DNA of 64,000 nucleotides from Verrucomicrobiota bacterium. Its GTDB lineage: Bacteria; Verrucomicrobiota; Verrucomicrobiia; Limisphaerales; JACDHS01. The notes under the pieces were generated by a model, which saw nothing but the letters and a program-made list of their open reading frames with translations, was not told where the DNA came from and made no database searches. The translations under genes and the position numbers were made by a program. The DNA is taken from the NCBI GenBank assembly GCA_013820875.1, contig JACDHS010000004.1, positions 1 through 64,000 of the forward strand. The letters run 5' to 3'. Numbering within the stretch: the first letter of the stretch is position 1; each line of letters begins with the position of its first letter. Of this stretch, positions 38,125-47,022 are shown piece by piece.

Positions 38125-39264
38125 ATGCCCAAGACTTTGCCCGAAATTGCCCAGTTGCCGATCTCTACCATTACGACGCTGGAGTGGGACGTTATTGTCG
38201 TGGGAGCAGGGCCTGCGGGTGGAGCCGCTGCGGCATCGCTTGCTTCCAAAGGTGTCAGGGTGCTGTTGGTTGATCGCAGTAAATTTCCGCGGGAGAAAGT
38301 TTGTGGAGACGCTCTTGTTCCAGAGGCTATGGATGCTTTGGAACGGATCGGCCTCAAAGAGACAGTGTGCGCTCACTCCATCACGTTGCCCGGCTATACC
38401 CTCGTGAGTCCATCTGGGGCGGCGGTGAATTTAAACAGTCCTGTGACCCTCCTGCAACGGAGAGCGCTGGACACCCTGATTTCTGCCAGGGCCATTGCCA
38501 ATGGAGCTGTCTTCGCCCAGGGAAAATTCCAGAATGCCGAAGCTCGGCTCGACGGTGATGTGGATTGCACGCTCAGTGACATGCGGTTCCGTTGCCGGAT
38601 TTTGATTGTTGCCCCTGGAGCGGACCTAAGCTCTTTAAGATCTTTGGGATTCTCAATCCAGTTCAACAAACCCGAAGGAGTGGCAATCCGGCGTTACTAC
38701 CGCAGTTCCGGCGGGCCGGAACGCCCCTACTTTTTTTTAAAAGAAGCTTTTCTGCCTGGCTACGCATGGATTTTTCCGTTGGGGGACGATTACTACAACG
38801 TGGGATGCGGCACGTTCCTTACCCAATCAAAGAAGATGAACGCTTCTCTGATGAATGCCTTCGAGCAGTTCCTGGAAGACGATCCGGTGGCCCGGAAACT
38901 TGTTCTGCAATCGTCGGAAGCAACCCCTCTGCGCGGAGCTTCGTTGCGTTGCGGAATGCCGACCATTGAACATGCGCTGCAAGGAAGAATAATGCTGGCG
39001 GGAGAGGCGATAGGAACAACCATTACAGGGTGGGGTGAAGGGGTGAGCAAAGCCATGGAAACAGGACTGCTTGCTGCAGAGGTCGCCCAATCAGCCCTGG
39101 CAGGAAACGATTTCGGCAAACTCGCGGATTATCCAAAAAGATTGGCAAAAGAGATAAAGCCGGAAATCGACCGCCATTCGAGAGTAACCTCTTTTTTCAA
39201 CCGCCGTTGGACGGCAAACCTCCTGGTGAATGCAGCCAGGGCCATCCCAGGGAATTGGCTGTAG
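38125..39264 (+). CDS. FAD-dependent oxidoreductase, geranylgeranyl reductase-like
   Basis: DVIVVGAGPAGGAAAASLASKGVRVLLVDRSKFPREKVCGDALVPEAMDALERIGL; AGEAIGTTITGWGEGVSKAMETG. Confidence 0.9.
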   Translation: MPKTLPEIAQLPISTITTLEWDVIVVGAGPAGGAAAASLASKGVRVLLVDRSKFPREKVCGDALVPEAMDALERIGLKETVCAHSITLPGYTLVSPSGAAVNLNSPVTLLQRRALDTLISARAIANGAVFAQGKFQNAEARLDGDVDCTLSDMRFRCRILIVAPGADLSSLRSLGFSIQFNKPEGVAIRRYYRSSGGPERPYFFLKEAFLPGYAWIFPLGDDYYNVGCGTFLTQSKKMNASLMNAFEQFLEDDPVARKLVLQSSEATPLRGASLRCGMPTIEHALQGRIMLAGEAIGTTITGWGEGVSKAMETGLLAAEVAQSALAGNDFGKLADYPKRLAKEIKPEIDRHSRVTSFFNRRWTANLLVNAARAIPGNWL

Positions 39265-39267
39265 CCT

Positions 39268-40338
39268 TTAATCCGGGCGGTTCAATTCCCCATAGGCAGT
39301 GCCCGTGACGGGAGCGCCATTGAAGGTTCCTGCTGCTTTCATGCTCCCTTCCCAGAGCACCTGGGGCTCGACGAATTGCAGATCGTTTTCGGAGGTAAGC
39401 GTCAACACGGTATTTTTTAGGCTGGGAATCTTTAGTTCAACTACTTTTTGCCACTTTCCACCTGAGGCATCTTCATAATATTCCCTGGTTACCAGTTCGC
39501 TGGGAAGTTTGTGAAACTGATTGTTATTGGCATCGATGTAGCCGCAATGGGAGCCAATCAATTCCTTATCCTTGTAGATGTTGAACAGCATCAGGTCCAC
39601 GCCGTTATCCAAATTCACGCCAAACCATTTCCACTGGCTAAAATCTTTTTCCCAATCCCATTTGCCCCATTGATGGTTCAACCATCCGGTACCGGTGACG
39701 TTCACCGGATTGTTTCCTGTGCTGAGCGATCCGCTGATAGTTAGATCTGTCAAAGAGTAAGTATGAGAAACGCCATTCTTGCCCATCGCAATAAACCCTT
39801 CTCCGCCAGTGAGGAACGGATTTTTGTTTGCTTTAATCGTGAGCGCCACGGTCATGCCTTCGAAATCATAGGAAAAATTATAACGGAAGGGAGCGTCTGC
39901 CTGCTTCCACTTCAAGGACAAGGAAGTGACGGAATGAACATTTTCCGTATAATTAAGCGATTCGTAATAGTCTTTGGTCAGAACTTTGTCCGCGGCTTTG
40001 TCATAGAGCGAAACAAGGTGCCTGCCGGTGCTGAGAGCACAAAAAAAGAACGCGTATTTCTTGCCTGAAGTATCGGCCAACTGCGTGCTCAGATGCCACC
40101 ACTCGATAGGGTGCTCGTAATGCGCGCCTTCGTCTCGAGGAAATTCGATCGGGCGAGGTTTATCGGTGGCGGGGGATGTGCCGGAGGTCACTTGGTTTGT
40201 GGTGCTGGCGTGTTCCACCGTCTTTGCCTCCTTTCCGCAGGATGCCAGTAGCAATGGAAGAACCAATGCGGGAAATAATGACTTTAGAAGCTTGAGTGAC
40301 CGCCTCTTCATGTGTCTTTGTTTGTTGGATTGCTTCAT
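39268..40338 (-). CDS. Lipoprotein, CrtC/AttH-like (carotenoid 1,2-hydratase / lipocalin-like family)
   Basis: Lipobox LLLASC; PIEFPRDEGAHYEHPIEWWHLSTQL; GTGWLNHQWGKWDW; GVNLDNGVDLMLF. Confidence 0.85.
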   Translation of the reverse strand: MKQSNKQRHMKRRSLKLLKSLFPALVLPLLLASCGKEAKTVEHASTTNQVTSGTSPATDKPRPIEFPRDEGAHYEHPIEWWHLSTQLADTSGKKYAFFFCALSTGRHLVSLYDKAADKVLTKDYYESLNYTENVHSVTSLSLKWKQADAPFRYNFSYDFEGMTVALTIKANKNPFLTGGEGFIAMGKNGVSHTYSLTDLTISGSLSTGNNPVNVTGTGWLNHQWGKWDWEKDFSQWKWFGVNLDNGVDLMLFNIYKDKELIGSHCGYIDANNNQFHKLPSELVTREYYEDASGGKWQKVVELKIPSLKNTVLTLTSENDLQFVEPQVLWEGSMKAAGTFNGAPVTGTAYGELNRPD

Positions 40339-40341
40339 AAT

Positions 40342-41205
40342 TTAAGCTTTGCCGATCAGAATGCCGAGCATGCCCATGCCATACATTCCACAAATCATTT
40401 TGGCGCGAAACCGGAGTTGGCCATACATCTCGCTGCTGTTGGTGCGCTTATAGAAAGCCACCAGGGACAAAAGCAGCAGCAACAGGTTGAACACAGACCA
40501 CCCGGCAAACACCGGCGAAATTACGGTCTGCCATGCCAACAGTATGGAATAAGCGATAAGGCATCCAAGCGATGCAACCGCCAGCAGCATCGTTCTCCGT
40601 TCTCCATGAACCAGGGCCAGGGTGGGAAAACCCTTGATGCGGTCGGCTTCCATATGCGCCAGAACATGAATGAGTTCAAGGGGAAGGTACAGACCAAAAA
40701 TGAAGAGCCCCATCAAGGCTTCTCCGCCTGACACATGATTGTCGAGACTCGAACCCGCCAAAAAGAATAACCCGAATCCCAGTGAGTTAAGGAACAATCG
40801 CCAAAACAGTCTTCGCTTTAAAACAAACGGCGGCGCGGAATGAAGCCAGACCGTCACCGCAAGCAAAGAAACGATTGCGAACGTGGTGAACGAAATCATC
40901 CAGGCGACACCGAGCGAAAAGATCAGAAAGGCATAGATACATCGCATCATCTCGCGAGTAGTTGTTTCATCCCCGGCGACCTTCTCTTTGATCTCATCGA
41001 AAAATTCGTTCAATGAATAGCCGTAAGCAAGACAGAGGCAGGAGAGGACGAGACTGGCTCCAATGAACGACCAGCTTCTGCCCAGGAAATCATCGGCAAA
41101 GAATGCTCCCAGCAAAAAGACGCCGTTTTGGACGGACCAGTCTTTGATGCGCAATAGCTGCACGCCGTATCTGAGTTTTTGCGGCATTGGGATGGCAGAG
41201 TTCAT
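40342..41205 (-). CDS. UbiA-like prenyltransferase family membrane protein
   Basis: Multiple TMs; NEFFDEIKEK and EADRIKGFPTLALVHGERR resemble UbiA Asp-rich motifs. Confidence 0.72.
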   Translation of the reverse strand: MNSAIPMPQKLRYGVQLLRIKDWSVQNGVFLLGAFFADDFLGRSWSFIGASLVLSCLCLAYGYSLNEFFDEIKEKVAGDETTTREMMRCIYAFLIFSLGVAWMISFTTFAIVSLLAVTVWLHSAPPFVLKRRLFWRLFLNSLGFGLFFLAGSSLDNHVSGGEALMGLFIFGLYLPLELIHVLAHMEADRIKGFPTLALVHGERRTMLLAVASLGCLIAYSILLAWQTVISPVFAGWSVFNLLLLLLSLVAFYKRTNSSEMYGQLRFRAKMICGMYGMGMLGILIGKA

Positions 41206-41226
41206 TGGAAAATCTTCGATCAGGAC

Positions 41227-43476
41227 TTAATTACTTCGAAACGGCTGCCCGGACAGATACAGGCTGAGGCGGGAACGCATTTGAGAGGACAATTGTTCCT
41301 CATTCAGGGCTTGGGCGAGCGACGCTGCCTCTTCCACTGTTTTAATGGCTTCCGGAAATCGGCCAGCTTCAGCGTACGCAGCAGCAAGCAGATCCAAAAA
41401 TCTTGGATTATTTCCACCTCCAATGGCACAAGCGCGTTCCGCCAAAACGACAGCTTCGCGGCCATTGCGAAGGTTTGCGTTATAATCTGTCGCCAGAGCC
41501 CATGCCAGGTTGGCAATCACAGGCACCGTATCTGGTTGCATTGCAAGAATCTGCCGCCACTGCTCGATCGCCGCGGCTTTGTTGTTCAGTTGTGCCTGAA
41601 CTTCTGCGAGGCCAAAGCGGGCGTCGATATACTTCGGACTCAAGTGAACAGCTTCCTTGTAATGAACCAAAGCAGCATCCAGTTTTCCTTCGCTGAACAG
41701 AAGTTGTCCCAGCTTGGTGTGGGCGAAGCTATCCGCTGGCACCCGGCGGATTCTCTCTTGAAATGTTTCGATTGCCTTCGTGGTTTGGCCTGTCTCGACC
41801 AGCAATTGCATGAAGTTGGCAAAAAATATTGCATCGCCCGGAGCGAGCTGAACGGCGCGATGAAAAGAAGAAATGGCTTCATTGGTTCTACCCAGCGTAA
41901 TCAAGGCCACCCCGAGATTGTTATGTGCTTTAAAATCGCCGGCATCCACCTTGATCGCTTCGAAATAGTGGCCGATGGATTCCTCAGTTTTGCCCAAAGC
42001 AAACAACGCTCTGCCCACGTTCACATGCACCATGCTGAGGTTGTCGCGCCGTTTCAAAGCTTCTCGGAAATGTTGCAATGCTTCGTTATATTCTCCGCGC
42101 TCGAAAAGAATCCCGGCCAGATTGTTGTGAGCTGCCCATGAAGCAGGATTTCTCTCGATGTTATCTCTCCAGAGTGCTTCCGGATTCGCCATCCTGCTCT
42201 GGTGTGTCCATGAAAGCGCAGCCAAAGGGACAGCTAAAACCATAAAGACGATTGCCGGCACAAACCTGTGCTGCTGTTTCGACATCACGCGGTTCAACCC
42301 ATGGCAACCACCAGCCACGACCAGGGCAATTGTGCCGGGTAGAGCAAGATACTGAAAATGATCTGCCACAGGCGCCATCACCAAAAACGCCATGTTGATC
42401 ACTCCAATGGTGGGCCCAAGAGCCAACACAAAATAGCCAAGTCCAAACAAACAAGCGCGTCCCCATGTTTGGCGGTATTTCCAAAAGAGGAAAAACATAC
42501 CGACGATGGCCAGCGCCGGGAGATACGCCACGGGAGAAGTGACACTCACAACCCAGCGCGGATAATGCATCGTCAAACCGACGGGCAGGATGTCTTTGCC
42601 AAGGTAGAACCAAAAAGCGCGCCCTGCCGTCAAGGTGCGGATCAGCAGGTTGTCCTCCGTCGAAAGCACCCCGAATTTGGGGGCGTAATAGTGGTGCGCC
42701 ACTAATGTTGCTATTCCCGCAGCCAGGGCAAACCCGAAGAAAGGAGCCACACGAATGAGCGTTGCCCGTTCGATTTTTCCACGTTGCCACCAGGCGCATA
42801 ACAACAGCACGACCGGCAAAATGACCACTGAGGACTTGCTTAAAAGGCCAAAAAGGAAAAATACGAATGACAGCCAGTAAAAACCTCCTAACTGAACCTT
42901 CGCCGGGAACGAAGAACGAGACGCTACTTGATGGGACGGTTCTGATCGCAGGTAGAACAACAAACTGAGCAGGTAGAAGAACATGGATAATGTATTCTTC
43001 CTCTCCGCCAACCAGGTCACAGACGCTATGCAGACCGGATGCATCGCAAAAAGGGCCGCAATGACCCACGAACCCGGCACGCCAAGTCGCAGCAGGATTC
43101 TCCATAACAACACTGCATTTAGCGCCTGGAGAACGACATTGGTTGCATGCTGTATTTCTTTCATCGCACCATGCACCTGCCATTCGATCCAGAACGTCGT
43201 CGCCGTCAGTGGAACAAAGTCTCCAAAGCGTGTGCTGAACCAAATGTCACGCAGCCCGCGCCATCCTTCCTTCAACAACGGGTTCGCGGCGATGACGTCA
43301 TCGTCCCAGATGAAACCTGCTTTGTAGGTGGGAATATAAACCAGGAAAGTGAGCAGCAGCAGGGCCAGGACGCCTGTCCATGTCTCGCGTCGCGAGAGAA
43401 AGTGCGACGGCGTTTTCGCCACAGGCAAAGAAATTGGTTTGGAAGTTTTTCGATGCATTCTCAGGGGTGCAGCCAT
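41227..43476 (-). CDS. Membrane glycosyltransferase-like (PMT-like) protein with C-terminal TPR repeats
   Basis: N-terminal multi-TM region (GFIWDDDVIAANPLLKEGWRGL...), C-terminal TPRs (AHNNLAGILFERGEYNEALQHFREAL). Confidence 0.88.
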   Translation of the reverse strand: MAAPLRMHRKTSKPISLPVAKTPSHFLSRRETWTGVLALLLLTFLVYIPTYKAGFIWDDDVIAANPLLKEGWRGLRDIWFSTRFGDFVPLTATTFWIEWQVHGAMKEIQHATNVVLQALNAVLLWRILLRLGVPGSWVIAALFAMHPVCIASVTWLAERKNTLSMFFYLLSLLFYLRSEPSHQVASRSSFPAKVQLGGFYWLSFVFFLFGLLSKSSVVILPVVLLLCAWWQRGKIERATLIRVAPFFGFALAAGIATLVAHHYYAPKFGVLSTEDNLLIRTLTAGRAFWFYLGKDILPVGLTMHYPRWVVSVTSPVAYLPALAIVGMFFLFWKYRQTWGRACLFGLGYFVLALGPTIGVINMAFLVMAPVADHFQYLALPGTIALVVAGGCHGLNRVMSKQQHRFVPAIVFMVLAVPLAALSWTHQSRMANPEALWRDNIERNPASWAAHNNLAGILFERGEYNEALQHFREALKRRDNLSMVHVNVGRALFALGKTEESIGHYFEAIKVDAGDFKAHNNLGVALITLGRTNEAISSFHRAVQLAPGDAIFFANFMQLLVETGQTTKAIETFQERIRRVPADSFAHTKLGQLLFSEGKLDAALVHYKEAVHLSPKYIDARFGLAEVQAQLNNKAAAIEQWRQILAMQPDTVPVIANLAWALATDYNANLRNGREAVVLAERACAIGGGNNPRFLDLLAAAYAEAGRFPEAIKTVEEAASLAQALNEEQLSSQMRSRLSLYLSGQPFRSN

Positions 43477-43623
43477 TATGCAGGGAAAGCCCTATCATAT
43501 GCAATCTTCTATGCCGTTCGTCGTAAGTATCCAGCTCGGAAGCGTTGTTGTGGGCGAAGCATCAGCCGCAACGCGTGAGATTGTTTGTGCATTTATCGGA
43601 AGCTCTAAAGCGCTGCATCCCAT

Positions 43624-43727
43624 CTTATGACCGCTCCGGCGGATGCTTCCCACAAACCCAACAGAGATAGGACGCGGTTACGCCGCGCTCCGTCCCAAAC
43701 GACCATCCGCCCGGCTTCGGTCATAAG
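43624..43727. repeat. Nested inverted-repeat element B, overlapping the 3' end of the GT9 gene
   Basis: CTTATGACCG/CGGTCATAAG perfect outer arms extended by GGATG/CATCC; core gcggttacgccgcgctccgtc shared with element A except one base. Confidence 0.85.
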
Positions 43728-44925
43728 CGCAGCAGACCTCTTCGAATACCTGATCCACTGTGATCTGTTGCATGCAAAGGTTGTTGGTGCAACGGGTTTG
43801 CCGATTGTTGTAGGCATTCACACAAGGACTGCACGCGATGCCAGCCCAGACAGGAGTGTTGCGCGGAGTCGGCGCAGCAAACAGTCGGGGGGTCTCCGGT
43901 CCGAAAAGAGTTACAACCTGGATCGCAGTCAGCGCGGCAAAGTGAGCAGGCCCACTGTCATTGGTGACCAAAACCCTCGCCAGCGAATAGGCAATGAGCA
44001 ATTGACGCAGGGTAGTTTTTCCGGCCAATGAAAAACAGCGGGCGGAGCCTACATCCTTCACGAGAGCTTCCGCTGCTTCGACTTCGTTCGGGGCACCCGT
44101 GAAACCAACGTATGCGCCTGGATACTTCAGCAGCAGTCGCCTGGCGAGCTGGACATAGCGTTGCATCTCCCAGCGACGCAGCGGAAGCAGATCGCTGGCG
44201 TTCGGATTTAACAACAGGATCGGCGGGAGTTCGCCTTGACCTGTTTCACTGGCCAACAACTCGCGAACCACTTCAATTTCCAAAGGTGCGGCAACAAACC
44301 TCGGCAATTCTTCGCCCAACGGCGGCGGGGGCACTGGCAACGTTGGCAATTGTTCCCGCGGGTGACGAAGCGCTTCGACCAGCAATTGGAACATTTGCGC
44401 CGTGTGAAGGTACGGATTGTAAAGCAACCGGTGTGTGAACAGGTCACCGCGATAAGGCCCCGCTCCAAAAAACGCATGAAACCCAACGCGCAGTTTGGCG
44501 CCAGTCAAAAGCGTGAACGCGGCGGACCCGCGAGCAAAAAATTCCATGTCGATCGCAGCATCGAGTTTCAGCTTTTGCAGACGGACCAGCGCTTTGCCGG
44601 CGGAACGTGTCAAAACAGCGGGGCTGCTGTAGGTAATGGGAACGACATTTTCTTCTGGAATAAGACCGAGAGCATCCAAAATGAACCGGTTGTCATCGAA
44701 GCAGGCGACATAAACATTTTCACGTCCGACCATTTCCGTTGCCACGCGAATCGCTGAATAGGCGAGAACCGTGGAGCCCTGCTCCGCGAGTTTCACAAAC
44801 AAGATCCGGCGCAGAGGTGGAGGAGAAAACGTTTTCCGACCAAATAATTTTCGAAAAACCGTTAAGCCAAAGCACAGCGGCACGCCAATATAGCGGTCAA
44901 TCTTCTGGAGTGCGGCGACTTTCAT
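43678..44925 (-). CDS. Glycosyltransferase family 9 (heptosyltransferase-like)
   Basis: RILFVKLAEQGSTVLAYSAI; LVTNDSGPAHFAALTAIQVVTLFGPETP; CxxC-rich SPCVNAYNNRQTRCTNNLCM. Confidence 0.92.
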   Translation of the reverse strand: MKVAALQKIDRYIGVPLCFGLTVFRKLFGRKTFSPPPLRRILFVKLAEQGSTVLAYSAIRVATEMVGRENVYVACFDDNRFILDALGLIPEENVVPITYSSPAVLTRSAGKALVRLQKLKLDAAIDMEFFARGSAAFTLLTGAKLRVGFHAFFGAGPYRGDLFTHRLLYNPYLHTAQMFQLLVEALRHPREQLPTLPVPPPPLGEELPRFVAAPLEIEVVRELLASETGQGELPPILLLNPNASDLLPLRRWEMQRYVQLARRLLLKYPGAYVGFTGAPNEVEAAEALVKDVGSARCFSLAGKTTLRQLLIAYSLARVLVTNDSGPAHFAALTAIQVVTLFGPETPRLFAAPTPRNTPVWAGIACSPCVNAYNNRQTRCTNNLCMQQITVDQVFEEVCCAYDRSRADGRLGRSAA

Positions 44926-45133
44926 GGGTGAAAAGCCAGATTATAGGAAAACCCGTAGGCATCAAAGTTTTTCGTGACCCGCCCAGGCAGAGGGGGTGAT
45001 TTTAGAACGGTTGGAATGGGCGCGCTTGAGCGCAAACGGAGCGCTTCGTTCAGCTCCACCAGGTTTGCGTTCGCCTCGCCCGTGAGCAGCAAGCGATAAA
45101 ACGACATCGGGAGGGTAAAACTTTGATATCGCG

Positions 45134-45277
45134 GTTCCAACCAGCGGCGCGCACGGAGTGCGACGCCCTACCTTTTGAATTTGCGACAGACGAGCTGTAA
45201 ACTGTGGGATTGACGATAAATGCGGAAAGGTAGGGCGCGTCACTCCTGTGCTCGCCGTTCATAGGTAATGTTGGAAC
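45134..45277. repeat. MITE-like inverted-repeat element
   Basis: gttccaac...gcacggagtgcgacgccctacc and ggtagggcgcgtcactcctgtgc...gttggaac form imperfect arms around about 55 bp. Confidence 0.75.
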
Positions 45278-45384
45278 GACTGGATTCCCTGTAACAACGG
45301 CGACGAAACCTGCCCCGACCCGTAAAACCCTCCCATTCTTACGTTTACAAAGACCAAAACCGGAAAAATCACCAGTTTTCCCAC

Positions 45385-45753
45385 GTAACCGAGACCAAAT
45401 CCGTTCGGATCGGGTCTCGGTTAGCGTAACCGAGAGGCAATCCGTTCGGATCGGGACTCGGTTAGCGTAACCGAGAGGCAATCCGTTCGGATCGGGACTC
45501 GGTTAGCGTAACCGAGAGGCAATCCGTCCGGATCGGGTCTCGGTTAGCGTAACCGAGAGGCAATCCGTCCGGATCGGGTCTCGGTTAGCGTAACCGAGAG
45601 GCAATCCGTTCGGATCGGGTCTCGGTTAGCGTAACCGAGAGGCAATCCGCCCGGATCGGGTCTCGGTTAGCGTAACCGAGAGGCAATCCGCCCGGATCGG
45701 GTCTCGGTTAGCGTAACCGAGGGGCAATCCGTTCGGATCGGGTCTCGGTAATC
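45385..45753. repeat. Tandem repeat array 3: 41-bp period, 9 units, each hairpin-forming
   Basis: gtaaccgag starts at 45385, 45426, 45467, 45508, 45549, 45590, 45631, 45672, 45713; unit folds AACCGAGA...ATCCG-NN-CGGAT...TCTCGGTT. Confidence 0.98.
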
Positions 45754-46106
45754 TTCGTCGGGAGGCATTTAGTTGGTCGCGAGGATGTCGTCGCCCGACG
45801 GAAGCAAGATACTGGACGTCTGTTTCGCATTGAGTGAACTCAATGCCTCGCGCAAAACTTCGCAGTGCAGAACCCCGAACCATTTTTCCTCTGACCCTCG
45901 GTCGAAAAGCGCTTCTAAACAATTTTACTCGGCCAAAAGTCTGTTGAAATCCCGGGCTTAATCACATCGATGAGACCGACCGACCGAGTTCGGCTTGATG
46001 TGACGTCAGCAAATGGTTTGACTCATCGTGAGCAAAAGCACCGATAGCGTAGATAGCATCAGGGCAGCTTGAGAGAAAAACGCTGGACGGTTCAAAATCA
46101 TTCCGT

Positions 46107-46403
46107 ATGAAAAATACATTATTCGCATTATTCGCAGCACTGGCCCTGGTTGGTTGCAGTGAAGAAAAACAAGCAATCGATAACAGTGCTGAAACCACTA
46201 AAGAAGCTCTCGAACAACAGCAGGAAGCTGTGAACGAAGCGGCAGGCGCAGCCAAGGATCAGGCTGAATACAACGCCGACATCGAGAAAGCTCGGGTCGA
46301 GGCGCAACGAGAAGCCAGCGAGGCACAACTGAAAGCAGATAAAGCGAAAGTTGACGCGCAGGCTGATTACGAAAAGTCCAAAGTGGATGCAACGAATCCA
46401 TAA
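46107..46403 (+). CDS. Small coiled-coil lipoprotein
   Basis: Lipobox LALVGC; Ala/Lys/Glu heptad-like sequence. Confidence 0.8.
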   Translation: MKNTLFALFAALALVGCSEEKQAIDNSAETTKEALEQQQEAVNEAAGAAKDQAEYNADIEKARVEAQREASEAQLKADKAKVDAQADYEKSKVDATNP

Positions 46404-47022
46404 CGCGCTTCTCAAAGCGGCTCAGGTTCATCGCGAGCCGCTGCTCAGTTCTGGATCAAACGGCTATTGGCTTTCGCTTACGGAACCAAGCGAATAGCCG
46501 GTATGCCGCTCGATCACGAAGATTCATAATCAAAAGAGCCACCTGGTCGCCACACCTGCTCAGGTATCGCCCCGAAGCGCTTTTCAGAATTGCCTCTTAT
46601 AGACCTCCCATTTTTCTGAACGAATTTGAGGCATGGAAAATATTGGGTATTGGATGTTGGGAGCGGGCGTTCTGCTGCTGGTGGTGGCGCTGATATTAAA
46701 GCGCTCAAGGGCTTGATTGCAGTAGTAGTCGCGCTGACACGCTAACAGAGCGCAGGCGTCAGTTCACTCCGGCGGACAGATGCCCTCGTTCTTTTTTTTC
46801 AAGGGAGGAATTGCCCGCGAAGCAATCGGGGAGAATTGAGAAATGAAAATTGGGGTGACGCCGGGCGCGTTAGAGCGGTCGTAGTTGAATTTTGCAATTC
46901 GCAATTCCCTCAATGCCGTTACTCAACTTTCTTGGTGTTTCGTCACAATCCTTCCCACTTTCTTGGGGACAAAAAACAGAAAAACCTTCCCTGCCTGCGA
47001 TTTTTCCTGACAATCCGCGGCG

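Noticed and set aside
45385-45753. CRISPR array
   Set aside because: Repeats are directly contiguous with no unique spacers; no cas genes in the window. The same applies to the other three arrays.
46465-46505. CGGCTATT...AATAGCCG inverted repeat after the small lipoprotein gene as a terminator
   Set aside because: Only 8 bp arms, long loop and no T-run.
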